A DNA stretch of 64,000 nucleotides from Streptomyces sp. NBC_00091 (lineage in GTDB: Bacteria > Actinomycetota > Actinomycetes > Streptomycetales > Streptomycetaceae): assembly GCF_026343185.1 (NCBI RefSeq), contig NZ_JAPEMA010000001.1:4030001-4094000 (forward strand), written 5' to 3'. Within the stretch, counting starts at the first letter, position 1; each line of letters starts with the position of its first letter. Both the position numbers and the translations under genes were made by a program. The notes under the pieces were generated by a model that did no database searches, was not told the DNA's origin, and worked only from the letters and a program-made list of their open reading frames with translations. Below, one piece after another: positions 34,470-43,713 of the stretch.

Positions 34470-35615
34470 CTAGAAGTTCTCCGTCTCCTCCACCAGGTGG
34501 CGCAGCACGTCCGTCAGGTCCTCCCGGCGGGCGAAGGCCGTACGCTGCCGGGCCGCGCCCGATCCGTCGCGCAGCAGCCCGCCCAGGGTCTTCGCCGCGT
34601 GGTCCAGGTCGCCGGCGGCGGCCAGATCCGGGGCGACCAGGTCGAGCAGCGCCTCCGCCAGGTCGGCCGCCGGGATCTCGGCGCCCGTGTACGGGTCCAG
34701 ACCGAACCCCTCCAGACCGTCGTGCGCCGCCCGCCAGCGCGCGAGACGCAGTACGTCGTCCCGTACGGGCGGATCCGGCCGCTGCTCGGCGATCGCCCGC
34801 AGGGACGAGGACACCAGGGCGCGCCCCAGCTCGGCCTGGAGGACGGCGGTGTCGATGTCCGGGGACATGTCGGGCGCCCGGATCTCGAGCGTGGGCCAGT
34901 TCCCGGAGGGCCGGAGGTCCCAGTAGACCATCTTGGTGTCCAGGGCCGCCCCGGAGCCGAGCAGGGTCTGCACGGAGCGCCGGAAGTGGGCCGTGGACGT
35001 GAAGTGCGGGGGAGGTCCCGCCGAGGGCCACCCCGACCAGGCCATCGCCCGCCAGCTGGAGTGCCCGGTGTCCCGGCCGCCCCAGAAGGGGGAATTGGCC
35101 GCCAGCGCGATCAGCGTGGGCAGCCATGGTCTGACCCGGTTGGACACGGCCACCGCCGTATCCACGTCGAGGGTGCCGATGTGGATGTGCCGGCCGCAGC
35201 TGACCAGGGTGTCCGTCAGGGCGCCGAACCGCCGGTGCTGCTCGCGCTGGCGCGGCTCGTCGTCGGTCAGGTGCAGGGGCCCCTCCACCGCCAGGACCGG
35301 CGAGGGGGAGGCCAGCAGCCGGCAGCCGTGCTCACGGGCCGCCGCGGAGACGGCACGCCGCAGGACGGCGAGCTCATGGCGGAGGGTGACCGCCGAATCC
35401 GCGACGGGAGTGGAGATCTCCACCTGGTACCGGGTCCCCTCGGCATGCAGCTGCTGCGGGAGCCCGGCGGCGGTGGCGAGGACGAGCGGTGCGGCCGGGA
35501 CCACCCGCAGGGTGCGGGCGTCGACGAGCAGGAACTCCTCCTCGACCCCGACCGTGAGGGGGGCCGTGACGCCGCTCACGGTGGTGCTCGTTGTGCTGTT
35601 GCCAGGTTCGATCAC
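34470..35615 (-). CDS. GCS2-family carboxylate-amine ligase (YbdK type)
   Basis: A 381-residue enzyme of the glutamate-cysteine ligase 2 family. It opens with TVGVEEEFLLVDARTLRVV (metal-binding Glu cluster), then EISTPVADSAVTLRHEL, GRHIHIGTLDVDTAVAV, the serine/Trp-rich ANSPFWGGRDTGHSSWRA and the C-terminal WDLRPSGNWPTLEIRAPD. YbdK-type proteins have weak gamma-glutamylcysteine ligase activity; in mycothiol-using actinobacteria their true substrate is not settled. GTG at 35615 follows AGGGAGG four bases away. Stand-alone gene. Confidence 0.88.
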   Translation of the reverse strand: MIEPGNSTTSTTVSGVTAPLTVGVEEEFLLVDARTLRVVPAAPLVLATAAGLPQQLHAEGTRYQVEISTPVADSAVTLRHELAVLRRAVSAAAREHGCRLLASPSPVLAVEGPLHLTDDEPRQREQHRRFGALTDTLVSCGRHIHIGTLDVDTAVAVSNRVRPWLPTLIALAANSPFWGGRDTGHSSWRAMAWSGWPSAGPPPHFTSTAHFRRSVQTLLGSGAALDTKMVYWDLRPSGNWPTLEIRAPDMSPDIDTAVLQAELGRALVSSSLRAIAEQRPDPPVRDDVLRLARWRAAHDGLEGFGLDPYTGAEIPAADLAEALLDLVAPDLAAAGDLDHAAKTLGGLLRDGSGAARQRTAFARREDLTDVLRHLVEETENF

Positions 35616-35830
35616 TACGCCTCCCTGGACATACGAGTCTTTTCATCATGAGCTGAACAGGAGGCGTGGAGGGTACGTCGATCCGGTCAAATGTCGGGTG
35701 ATAGTGGCGGGTTAGCGGTAAGACCGACCCCGCTCTGGGGCCCCGGATCCGGGTGGGGAGAGCGGTGCGCGTGAGCGGACGGGGCCGCGCGCTCGAGGAC
35801 CGCCCGAGTACGCCCCGGTTACCATCCCCT

Positions 35831-37084
35831 GTGACTGGAACCGCCTCCCCTCCCCGGCCCGAGCGGCGCATATTCGCCGACCTGACGCCGCTGCGCAGCT
35901 CCGCCCACTACCGGCGGCTGTGGGTCGGCGGCACCATCTCCTGGATGGGCCAGGCGATGACCGCCCTGGCGATCTCGCTCCAGGTCTACGAGATCACCGG
36001 CTCCAGCTTCTCCGTCGGACTGGTCGGGCTCTTCTCGCTCGTCCCGCTCGTCGCCTTCGGCCTGTACGGCGGAGCCATCGCCGACACCGTGGACCGGCGC
36101 AAGCTCGGCCTCTACAGCCAGATCGGGCTCACCGTCCTGTCCGCCGGCCTGGCCGTCGCGGCGCTGCTCGACTACCACCGGGTCTGGCTGCTCTACACGA
36201 TCGTCGCGCTCCAGGCCGTCTGCGGGGCGCTGAACGGGCCCGCCCGCTCGGCCATGATCCCGAAGCTGCTGCCGCCGGAGCAGCTGCCCGCCGCCAACGC
36301 GCTGGGCTCCGTCACCATGACCTCCGGGACGATGCTGGGCCCGGTGCTGGGCGGCCTGATCGTCGGCTGGTGGGGGTACCAGGCGGCGTACCTGATCGAC
36401 GCGGTGACCTTCGTCGCCGCCCTGTACGCCATGTGGCGCCTGCCCTCGATGCTGCCGGAGGGCCGCAAGGGGCGGGCCTCGGTACTGGACGGGCTGCGCT
36501 TCCTCGGGACCCGGCCCAACATCCGGATGACCTTCTTCTCCGACATGGCCGCCATGGTGCTGGCGCACCCGAGGGCGCTGTTCCCGGCCGTCGCCGTGCT
36601 CTGGTACGGCGGCGACGCCAAGACGGTCGGCCTGCTGGTGGCCGCCCCCGCCGTGGGCGCCCTGCTGGGCGGGCTGTTCTCCGGCTGGCAGGGGCGGATC
36701 CGGCGGCACGGGCTGGCGATCCTGCTCTCCGTCGGGGCGTGGGGGCTGGCCATCGCCGTCTTCGGCCTGACCCGCAACCTCTGGCTCGGGCTGCTCTTCC
36801 TGGCCCTGGCCGGGTGCGCCGACACCATCTCGATGGTGTTCCGCAGCACGATGCTCCAGGCGGCGACGCCGGACGCCATGCGGGGACGCCTCCAGGGCGT
36901 CTTCATCGTGGTCGTCGCGGGCGGGCCCCGGCTCGGGGACTTCCTCGCCGGGACCGTCGCCGACCTGACCTCCCCGGCCGTCGCCGTCACCGGCGGGGGG
37001 CTGGCGTGCGTGCTCGTCCTGTGCGGGCTCGCCGCGCGGTGGCGCGCGTTCGCCCGCTACGACGCCCGCGCGCCCGAGGCGTAA
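35831..37084 (+). CDS. MFS exporter, EntS-like
   Basis: A 417-residue integral membrane protein with about 12 segments of the MFS_3 group, whose best known member exports enterobactin. Motif A-like GGAIADTVDRRKLGLYSQ lies in loop 2-3; the N-terminal ADLTPLRSSAHYRRLWVG is the typical cytoplasmic lead-in. The GTG at 35831 is chosen because VTGTASPPRPERR matches the usual length; GTG 35765 has a better GGGGAG site and would add 22 residues. No siderophore genes are nearby, so the substrate is open. Confidence 0.85.
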   Translation: MTGTASPPRPERRIFADLTPLRSSAHYRRLWVGGTISWMGQAMTALAISLQVYEITGSSFSVGLVGLFSLVPLVAFGLYGGAIADTVDRRKLGLYSQIGLTVLSAGLAVAALLDYHRVWLLYTIVALQAVCGALNGPARSAMIPKLLPPEQLPAANALGSVTMTSGTMLGPVLGGLIVGWWGYQAAYLIDAVTFVAALYAMWRLPSMLPEGRKGRASVLDGLRFLGTRPNIRMTFFSDMAAMVLAHPRALFPAVAVLWYGGDAKTVGLLVAAPAVGALLGGLFSGWQGRIRRHGLAILLSVGAWGLAIAVFGLTRNLWLGLLFLALAGCADTISMVFRSTMLQAATPDAMRGRLQGVFIVVVAGGPRLGDFLAGTVADLTSPAVAVTGGGLACVLVLCGLAARWRAFARYDARAPEA

Positions 37085-37090
37085 CCCGGG

Positions 37091-37166
37091 CCGGCGGGGG
37101 CTGCGCCCCGGACCCCGCGCCTCAAACTCCGGCGAGGCTGAAGGCCCCGGGGCTCCGCCCGGCCAG
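37091..37166. repeat. Streptomyces-type GC-rich intergenic repeat
   Basis: The gap between convergent genes carries GGGGCTGCGCCCCGGACCCC, then CTCAAACTCCGGCGAGGCTG. This word recurs, from memory, between genes throughout Streptomyces genomes. It contains short hairpins and may end transcription from both sides. Confidence 0.6.
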
Positions 37167-37169
37167 GGC

Positions 37170-37544
37170 TCAGGCGTTGACCGGCGCCCGCGTGCGGTCG
37201 CCGCCCTGGTCGCCGGTGTTCGGGGTGCCGGTCGGCTCGAAGAGGAGGATCGACGTCTCCTCCACCGCCTCCGGGCAGTGTTCGACCCCGCGCGGGACCA
37301 CGTACAGCTCTCCGGGGCCGAGGACCACGTCCCCGTCGCGGAGGTGGATCGTGAGGGTGCCGCTGACCACGAGGAACAGCTCGTCGGTGTCCTCGTGGGT
37401 GTGCCAGATGAACTCGCCCTGGAGCTTGGCCACGTTGACGTCGTAGTCGTTGACCCGGGCGATCCGGCGCTGGGCCCACTGCTCGGTGAAGCCGGCCAGT
37501 TTCTCGGCGATGTTGACCTTCTCGGCCTTCTGAGTCTGCGTCAT
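37170..37544 (-). CDS. Cupin-domain protein
   Basis: A 124-residue single-cupin protein. Motif 1 is GEFIWHTHEDTDELFLVVSG (two His, Glu) and motif 2 is PGELYVVPRGVEHCPEAVE, so a complete metal site is present. Such proteins act as mannose-6-phosphate-isomerase-like or sensor cupins; the reaction is unknown. ATG at 37544. Its start is 48 bases from the start of a divergent AraC regulator, which is likely to control it. Confidence 0.87.
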   Translation of the reverse strand: MTQTQKAEKVNIAEKLAGFTEQWAQRRIARVNDYDVNVAKLQGEFIWHTHEDTDELFLVVSGTLTIHLRDGDVVLGPGELYVVPRGVEHCPEAVEETSILLFEPTGTPNTGDQGGDRTRAPVNA

Positions 37545-37592
37545 GGGGACAGACTCGCCGCATCCCGGCGGCCGGTCTTGTACGTTCCTGAC

Positions 37593-38408
37593 ATGCCCGC
37601 CGCCCCCCGCCCGCGCAGCACCGTCTCCGCCTGGCAGCCGCAGGTCGCCGGCATCGCCGAGGTCTTCCACGCCCGTTTCACGGAGCACGCGTACCCGGCC
37701 CACGTGCACGACACCTGGGCCCTGATGATCCTGGACGGCGGCCGGGTGGACTTCGCCCTCGAGCGGGAGCGGTACGGCACAGGGGTCTCGGAGTCCGTGA
37801 TCCTGCTCCCGCCCGGGGTGGTCCACGACGGGCGGACCGTGACCGAGGCGGGCTTCCGCAAGCGGGTGCTGTACCTGGACACCTCGGTGCTGCCCGAGCC
37901 CCTGACCGGCGCCGCCGTCGACGCCCCGATCCTGTACGACGCGGCGCTGCGCGAGCGCGTGCACGGCCTGCACCAGGCCCTGCGGGATCCGGACCCCTTC
38001 GAGGCGCAGTCGCGGCTGGCCTTCGTGGGGGAGCGGCTGCGCCGGTGGCTGGAGGGGCTGGGGCCCGTGCCGTACGAGGCCCCGCGCGCGCGGGTCGCCG
38101 TACGGCTGCGCGAGCTGCTGGACGCGCGGTCGGGCGAGGGGATCACCCTGGCCGAGGCCTCGGCGGCGCTGGGCGGAGTCCACCCCACCCACCTGATCCG
38201 CAGCTTCCGGCAGGCCTACGGGCTGCCCCCGCACGCGTACCTGACGGGGCGCCGGGTGGCGCGGGCGCGGGAGCTGCTGCTGGCGGGGATGCCGGCGGCC
38301 CGTGCGGCGACGGCGGCGGGCTTCTACGACCAGGCGCACCTGACCCGGCACTTCGGGCGGTACGTCGGGATCAGCCCGGCGAGGTTCGCCCGGTCCGGCC
38401 GCGTGTGA
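37593..38408 (+). CDS. AraC-family regulator with cupin sensor domain
   Basis: A 271-residue regulator. Residues 1-140 form an AraC-binding cupin ([31 protein letters not shown]), and 165-268 hold the two helix-turn-helix units ([20 protein letters not shown] and [20 protein letters not shown], ending [10 protein letters not shown]). It is divergent from the cupin gene with a 48-base shared promoter region, so autoregulation and control of that gene are probable. ATG at 37593 chosen from family length. Confidence 0.9.
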   Translation: MPAAPRPRSTVSAWQPQVAGIAEVFHARFTEHAYPAHVHDTWALMILDGGRVDFALERERYGTGVSESVILLPPGVVHDGRTVTEAGFRKRVLYLDTSVLPEPLTGAAVDAPILYDAALRERVHGLHQALRDPDPFEAQSRLAFVGERLRRWLEGLGPVPYEAPRARVAVRLRELLDARSGEGITLAEASAALGGVHPTHLIRSFRQAYGLPPHAYLTGRRVARARELLLAGMPAARAATAAGFYDQAHLTRHFGRYVGISPARFARSGRV

Positions 38409-38547
38409 ACGGGAGTTGGCGAGTTCGTTGCCGTGCCGCTGCCGAGCCTTCCCTTTTATTTCGATCAGACATATGACAGTTCGGCAGTACATCCGCTACC
38501 TCCACTACCTCCACCCTCGCCGCCGAACACCCAGGAGGAAGGCCGAC

Positions 38548-39618
38548 ATGCGCCTTCGTACGCTCGTCACCACCGCGGTGGCCACCGCCGCGCTCTCCGG
38601 CGCTCTCGTGCCCACGGCCACCGCGGCCCCGAAGGACCGGGCCTGCTCCCCGTACCTGTCCGTCGCCGGCTTCTCCGACTCCCTCGACAAGAGCCTGCTC
38701 GACGGGAAGCTGGTCGGCGGCATATCCGGGCTCGCGCTCGACCATCGGGACGGAACCGTCGCCGCCGTCTCCGACAAGTCGGCGCTCTACCGGCTGGAGG
38801 TGGCCGGCGGGAACACCCCCACGGCCACCGCCACCGCGCGGCTGCCGCTTACCGACGGCGCCGGGAAGATCACGGACTCGGAGGGCGTGGTAGTCGACCG
38901 GGACGGGACCTACCTGATCACCGACGAGACCGCGCCCGCGATCCGCCGCTACAGCCGGACCGGCGAGGTACTGGCCACCCTCCCCGTCCCGCCCGCCTTC
39001 AGGCTCGCCCCCGAGGGCCGGGCCACGGCCAACCAGACCTTCGAGTCGCTCACCCTGCTGCCGGGCGGCCACACCCTGGTCGCGGGAGTGGAAGGCGCGC
39101 TGGCCGGCGACGGCAAGGACGCGCAGGGCCGCACCCTCCAGCGGATCCAGACCTGGGAGCGGCGCGCGAACGGGGAGTTCGTCCTCGGCAGGCAGTACGC
39201 CTACCCCGTGGACCCGGGCCACGGCCTGGTCGAGCTCGCGCCGACCCGCGACGGCCGCCTTATCGTCCTCGAGCGCGGCTTCACGCGGGAGTTCGCCATC
39301 ACGGTACGGCTGTACGTCGCCGACCCCCAGGGGGCGAGCGACACCTCGAAGGTGGAGACGCTCGCCGAGGGCCGGGGCCTGCGGCTCGCCCGCAAGACGC
39401 CGATCGGGGACCTGGGCGACTGCCCGACACTGGGCGCCCCGTCGAAGCTGCCGCAGAACCATCCCCTCGTCGACAACGTCGAGGCCATGGTCGCCACCGA
39501 CTACGACGGACCCGGCCGGGTGCGGCTGCTGCTGGCCAGCGACGACAACGAGTTCCCGCAGCAGATCACCCGGCTGTACACGGTGGACGTCCGGCTGCCG
39601 GCGCGCCGCTTCGGCTGA
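38548..39618 (+). CDS. Secreted esterase-like/phytase-like beta-propeller protein
   Basis: A 356-residue exported protein with a Sec signal ([20 protein letters not shown] to TATAAP). The mature part matches the esterase-like activity of phytase family: [58 protein letters not shown] and [20 protein letters not shown], with acidic repeats suited to calcium. AGGAGG lies nine bases before the ATG. The true substrate is unknown; phosphate release from organic phosphates is possible. Confidence 0.85.
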   Translation: MRLRTLVTTAVATAALSGALVPTATAAPKDRACSPYLSVAGFSDSLDKSLLDGKLVGGISGLALDHRDGTVAAVSDKSALYRLEVAGGNTPTATATARLPLTDGAGKITDSEGVVVDRDGTYLITDETAPAIRRYSRTGEVLATLPVPPAFRLAPEGRATANQTFESLTLLPGGHTLVAGVEGALAGDGKDAQGRTLQRIQTWERRANGEFVLGRQYAYPVDPGHGLVELAPTRDGRLIVLERGFTREFAITVRLYVADPQGASDTSKVETLAEGRGLRLARKTPIGDLGDCPTLGAPSKLPQNHPLVDNVEAMVATDYDGPGRVRLLLASDDNEFPQQITRLYTVDVRLPARRFG

Positions 39619-39679
39619 CCCGCGGCGGGAGCGCCGGCCCGCCTCGGCTTGTTGCGCGGGGCCTGCCTATGCTGCCGCC

Positions 39680-40297
39680 ATGGGTCTGGATCTCACGCTG
39701 TTCATGACGGACTGGGAGCATTTGAGGGCCATCCCCGTCGACAAGCGGATCGAGGCACTGGACGACATCTGGTCATCGGAGTTCGACGAGGAGTACCGGA
39801 GGGGCAGGTCGGCCGGCGGCTGGCTGTGGCCCGCAGATCAGGGGTCCGCATGGTGCGCCGAGTACGTCTTCTTCACCACCACCGGCGCCTATCGCCCGCA
39901 CTGGCGCGCGGGTGATGGATGGGCCGACATGCGGCTCCTCCTCGACGCATCCGTGCGCGAGGCCATGGACACCTTTCTCGCCGGTCTGATCTGGGACGCG
40001 GATCCGGCCGACGACCCTGCGCTGACCGGCGGCGGAGGGTTTTTCCCGCCGACCGCCGACCCCCGGTACCCGTGTGTCCTTCTGGTGTGCCCGCCTGAGG
40101 CAGTACCAGGAAAGGCCCGCGCCTGGGCGCGGGTGGAGTCCCGCCTCGAGGAGTTGCGCGAACCGTTCGCCGCCGAGTGCGAGGGCTGGGCAGGCCGCCC
40201 GGACACCTTCGAGGACTTCACCGCGCTCCTGCGTGAATGGGGCGGCGTGACCACGGAGGCCGCCCGCCGCGGTTGGGGGCTGGTGGGTCTGCCCTAA
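39680..40297 (+). CDS. Conserved hypothetical protein
   Basis: A 205-residue soluble protein with no domain I recognise. It opens MGLDLTLFMTDWEHLRAIP and is rich in Trp (11) and acidic residues. There is no signal or membrane segment. Its frame has the strong third-position GC bias of its neighbours, so it is a real gene. Its stop overlaps the stop of the convergent monooxygenase gene by four bases. Confidence 0.75.
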   Translation: MGLDLTLFMTDWEHLRAIPVDKRIEALDDIWSSEFDEEYRRGRSAGGWLWPADQGSAWCAEYVFFTTTGAYRPHWRAGDGWADMRLLLDASVREAMDTFLAGLIWDADPADDPALTGGGGFFPPTADPRYPCVLLVCPPEAVPGKARAWARVESRLEELREPFAAECEGWAGRPDTFEDFTALLREWGGVTTEAARRGWGLVGLP

Positions 40298-40614
40298 GGA
40301 GCGACGGTCGCGTGGCCCAGCGGTTCGGGCGCGAGCTCGATGACCTCTGCGGGACCGGCGCGGAACGCCGCACAGGCGGCGTCGGATTCGACCATGTGCG
40401 GGGTGACGTCGTGCGCGGCGAGCGCCGCCTTCGACGCCCACCGCTCGACGAGGACGAAGCGGTCGGGATCGCCGCTCACCTGGTGCAGGTCGTAGCGCAG
40501 GCATCCGTCCTCGGCCCGGACGACCGGGGCGAGACGTTCGTACGCCGCGATCTGCTCAGGGCCGCGACCGGGCAGAGTGGTGATCAGGATGACGAGTTGC
40601 ACGGGCTGTGACAT
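40294..40614 (-). CDS. ABM-family monooxygenase-like protein
   Basis: A 106-residue ferredoxin-like dimeric alpha-beta barrel of the antibiotic biosynthesis monooxygenase (YgiN-like) family. It shows PEQIAAYERLAPVVRAEDGC, LRYDLHQVSGDPDRFVLVER and WASKAALAAHDVTPHM, the usual pattern with the His near residue 75. Members oxidise quinols or aromatic polyketides or degrade heme; no pathway genes are near. ATG at 40614. Confidence 0.85.
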   Translation of the reverse strand: MSQPVQLVILITTLPGRGPEQIAAYERLAPVVRAEDGCLRYDLHQVSGDPDRFVLVERWASKAALAAHDVTPHMVESDAACAAFRAGPAEVIELAPEPLGHATVAP

Positions 40615-40671
40615 GCGGCGGAGCGTATGCCGCCAACTCCGCCGGCGGAAGGCGCCTTTCGCTGGGTGAGA

Positions 40672-42015
40672 TCAGTCGCGGGGGGCGACGATCCCCCGCG
40701 CCACGCCGAGGGCGACCAGGTCCTGGGGGCGGATGCGGAGCTGGTCCGCCGTGGCGGGGGCCTCCTCGGCGGGGCGCTTGAGGATGGCCGCCGCCAGTTC
40801 CGGGGCGATGACCGAGAAGTAGCTGTCCGGGGTGACCCAGGTGTTCCCGGGCGCGGCCAGTGCGAGTGCCCCGCCGGAGCCGCCCTCGCCGATCAGGAGG
40901 GTGGTCACCGGGACCGAGGCCTCCGCGAGCGCCGCGAAGGTGTCGGCGATGGCCGGACCGGCGCCCGCGTGTTCGGCCGCGGCGTCGTTGGCCGCGCCCG
41001 GGGTGTCCACCAGGGTGAGCACCGGGATCCCGAGCCGGTCCGCGAGGCGGATCACCCGGGCCGCCGTACGGTAGCCCGCCGGGCGGGTGGCGGTGCCGCA
41101 CTGGGCCGCGTACGCCACCGCCCGGCCCTCGTGGAGCCCGAACCCGCACAGCATCCCGGGGTCGGCGGCCCCGGCCCGGTCCCCGCGCAGCGGCAGGCGC
41201 AGCTCGAAGTAGGCCTCCAGGTACGCCCCGGCACGCGGGCGGTCCGGGTGCCGGGCCTGCCGGACGGCGTCCCAGCCGGTCTCCGGGGGCGTTACGCGGG
41301 CCAGCGCGGCCGGGGGCGCGGGCGCCCCGGCGGGGCGGGGCGCGGCCAGCACGCGCAGCCAGTCCGCGACGGCCCGGGGGAGCTCCGGGGCGGGCACGAC
41401 GGCGTCGACGTGCCCGGCGGCGTACTGCCCCTCGGCGGTGTAGGCCGCCGGATCGGCGTCCGCCGGCCGCACCCGGGACCCGGCGAAGCCGACCTGCGCC
41501 CCGGGCAGCGCCAGCACCACGTCGGCCCCCGCCCCGAGGGTGGCCCAGCCGCCGCCCGTGGTGGGATCGCGCAGCACGGCGATCTGCGGGAGCCCGGCGG
41601 CCCGGGTGAGCACGCACTGCCGGGCCACGCGCTGGAGCTGGGTCAGCGCGAGCATGCCCTCCTGCATCCGGGACCCGCCGGTGGCGATCAGGGACACCAG
41701 GGGCAGGCGGTGCTCCCGGGCATGGCGGTACGCGGCCTCGAGCCGGTCTCCGGTGCGGTGGCCGAGGGACCCGCCGAGGAAGCCGAACTCGAAGGAGATC
41801 ACGGTGGCTTCGTGGCCGCCGATCAGGGCGGTGCCGGTGACGACGGACTCCTGCTCACCGGTACGGGCCGTGGCGCGGGCGCGGGAGGCGTCGTAGCCGG
41901 TCCAGCCGATGGGGCCGTCGTCGGGGGACTCCGCGCGGGGCGCGGGGAGCTCGGCGAAGCTGTCGGGGTCGGTGAGGGCGGCGATGGCGGCACGGGCCGA
42001 GAGACGGGTCGTCAC
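40672..42015 (-). CDS. Acyl/acetyl-CoA carboxylase carboxyltransferase, fused beta and alpha halves
   Basis: A 447-residue carboxyltransferase with two crotonase-fold halves in one chain. The first (AccD-like) has ALIGGHEATVISFEFGFLGG and IATGGSRMQEGMLALTQL; the second (AccA-like) has GYRTAARVIRLADRLGIPVL, TLVDTPGAANDAAAEH and LLIGEGGSGGALALAA. The N-terminal zinc ribbon of AccD is absent. It needs a biotin carboxylase/carrier subunit from elsewhere. GTG at 42015 with AGGGTGG upstream. It lies next to the inverted-repeat region and is probably monocistronic. Confidence 0.9.
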   Translation of the reverse strand: MTTRLSARAAIAALTDPDSFAELPAPRAESPDDGPIGWTGYDASRARATARTGEQESVVTGTALIGGHEATVISFEFGFLGGSLGHRTGDRLEAAYRHAREHRLPLVSLIATGGSRMQEGMLALTQLQRVARQCVLTRAAGLPQIAVLRDPTTGGGWATLGAGADVVLALPGAQVGFAGSRVRPADADPAAYTAEGQYAAGHVDAVVPAPELPRAVADWLRVLAAPRPAGAPAPPAALARVTPPETGWDAVRQARHPDRPRAGAYLEAYFELRLPLRGDRAGAADPGMLCGFGLHEGRAVAYAAQCGTATRPAGYRTAARVIRLADRLGIPVLTLVDTPGAANDAAAEHAGAGPAIADTFAALAEASVPVTTLLIGEGGSGGALALAAPGNTWVTPDSYFSVIAPELAAAILKRPAEEAPATADQLRIRPQDLVALGVARGIVAPRD

Positions 42016-42103
42016 GCCGCCACCCTAGGCGGCGCCGCCGGATGCGCGGCCCCTTTTCCCAGCCCGCGCCCGCTATCTCCCCCCGAGCCCCGCCTCCCTG
42101 TCT

Positions 42104-42493
42104 GCGGGGCGGTGGGGCGGCGGCCCCTGGGCGGTCTCAGGGAGGGTATGGGGGTTTCCCGTCAGTCTCATCGTCCTTCCGCGTCGGGCCGGCCTGTCAA
42201 GGGCGCTCACTTCGTTCGCGTCGCTTCGCGATGGCCTTCGGCCACCCTTGACAGACCGTCCCGCCCCGAAAAAACGAAGACTGCCGGGAAACCCCCAAAA
42301 GAACGGCACGGTCCAAGGCCAAGGGACGGGTCCGTCACAGCCCAGTCGAGGGGCCGGGCCTCGGCACGCCGGGCATCCGGGCATGCACATCCCTGCCCCA
42401 GGGCCGGGGGCCCGGGCGCGACAGATCGCGACGCGCTCCTCATGTCTCGGCGTCCGACGACCGCCTTGGGCTGATACCCGCACCAAATGGTGA
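42104..42493. repeat. Left arm of a large inverted repeat
   Basis: About 390 bases that recur inverted at 43714-44106. The part 42136-42321 is nearly identical to 44070-43887; the middle is more diverged and the inner end (42414-42493) is again almost identical. The arm holds its own stem CTGTCAAGGG/CCCTTGACAG (about 60 bases). No gene is seen in 42016-42596. Confidence 0.88.
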
Positions 42494-42515
42494 TGAGGGT
42501 GGTGTGGGGAGCGTC

Positions 42516-42583
42516 TGGGCGCATCAGATCGCTACGCGCTCCTGTGGTCTCGGCGTCCGGCGGGCGTCTGGGGCTGGTCTGAG
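42516..42583. repeat. Second, diverged repeat unit, left side
   Basis: GCGCATCAGATCGCTACGCG and a diverged CTCGGCGTCC part repeat the inner end of the left arm in tandem; the mirror copy is at 43618-43690. Confidence 0.7.
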
Positions 42584-42596
42584 CCGCCCACGATCG

Positions 42597-42797
42597 CTAC
42601 ATGGTCCCTCGAGGAAGCGTCTGCGGCCCGTTCGCGAGCCGCATTACGTCGTGCGGGGGTGCACCGGGCCACGGGTGTGCGGCGGCCGCCTTGCGGTAGC
42701 CCCATGCCCGGTACGCGGTCAGGGCCGCTTTGCTGTCCGGGCGGACGTTGAGCAGGACCCGCTCGGCTTCGATTCTGATCCGGACGGACTGGCGCAT
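42597..42797 (-). pseudogene. Remnant of a GNAT acetyltransferase C terminus
   Basis: Residues 11-54 of this frame (AERVLLNVRPDSKAALTAYR, AWGYRKAAAAHPWPGAPPHD, VMRL) look like the last 45 residues of a GNAT N-acetyltransferase, including the acetyl-CoA helix region and final strand. Nothing upstream encodes the rest of the domain: the preceding residues are unrelated and the HAD stop is 43 bases away. It appears to be a fragment captured between the repeat arms. Confidence 0.65.
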
Positions 42798-42839
42798 CCA
42801 GACCTCTCAAACGGTCTCGCGAATCCGCGCGACGCAGTC

Positions 42840-43505
42840 TCAGCGCGTTGACGCGTTGAATTCGGTGATGTGGCGGGGGAGGTCGATGAGGCTGTCGATC
42901 CTGAAGGTCGGCAGCGACTTGGCCTCCTCCGTGTCCCACTGGACGGTGGCCCAGGGGCCGCGCCGGATCAGCGCACTGCACATGCCTGCGGCCACGGCGG
43001 GCCGCAGGTCGTTGTCGACGCGGTCGCCGACGTAGAGGATCTCGTCCGGCGCGAACGGAACAGCCTTGGCGACGCGGACGAAGAACTCGGGATCGGGCTT
43101 GCTCGCCCCCCAGTCGTCCGAGGTGCCGATCAGATCGACGTCCGTGGCGAAGAGCTCGTGGAGGATCTTGCCGGCGCGGACCGTCTGATTGCCGGCGACG
43201 CCCAGCCACAGCCCTTCGGCGCGCAGTCGCGCGAGCGCGGGACGCACATCCGCGTACAGGTCTTCCTCGTCGAAGTGCTCGGGCTGCCCGGCGGCGGCCC
43301 GGGCCTCGCGCTGCTCGTACAGGTCGAAGCCGGGCTGGAAGGCCTGGAAGGTATCGCGGTAGTCACGGCCCTGTGTGATGACGGCCCCGAACATCGCGGC
43401 GAAGGTATGACGCGGCACACCCAGCCAGTCGGCCCATGTGCCGTACTCCCGCGTTTCGTCCACCAGGCACTCGCCGACATCGAAAACCACAGCGCGAATC
43501 GTCAT
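42840..43505 (-). CDS. HAD-superfamily hydrolase
   Basis: A 221-residue haloacid-dehalogenase-like phosphatase. Motif I is VVFDVGECLVDE with nucleophile Asp9; the usual second Asp is Gly, as in a common HAD subgroup written FDVGETL. Motif II is VAGNQTV, motif III Lys in GASKPDPEFF and motif IV YVGDRVDNDLRPA. The cap inserts after motif I. Substrate unknown. It is the only intact gene between the two arms of the large inverted repeat, so it may have moved as cargo. Confidence 0.88.
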   Translation of the reverse strand: MTIRAVVFDVGECLVDETREYGTWADWLGVPRHTFAAMFGAVITQGRDYRDTFQAFQPGFDLYEQREARAAAGQPEHFDEEDLYADVRPALARLRAEGLWLGVAGNQTVRAGKILHELFATDVDLIGTSDDWGASKPDPEFFVRVAKAVPFAPDEILYVGDRVDNDLRPAVAAGMCSALIRRGPWATVQWDTEEAKSLPTFRIDSLIDLPRHITEFNASTR

Positions 43506-43617
43506 ACGGGGAGCCTAGCCAGGGGGTCCGTGAACTCGACTGGCAGAACTGCGGATTGCCGACTTCACGCAGCTCCGAACTGCCTACCGGTATCCGGAGG
43601 CCCTTCTGGTCGTCATG

Positions 43618-43690
43618 CCGGTGCGGATATCAGCCCAAGGCGGTCGTTGGACGCCGAGGTATGAGGAGCGCGTAGCGATCTGATGCGCCT
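43618..43690. repeat. Second repeat unit, right side
   Basis: GTGCGGATATCAGCCCAAGG and ATGAGGAGCGCGTAGCGATC repeat the start of the right arm in tandem (111 bases apart), mirroring 42516-42583. Confidence 0.75.
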
Positions 43691-43713
43691 CCGCGCTGCC
43701 CGCCTCACCCTGG

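Noticed and set aside
42016..42103. Riboswitch or RNA gene in the gap after the carboxyltransferase start
   Set aside because: No conserved RNA core is recognised; the stems present belong to the repeat arms.
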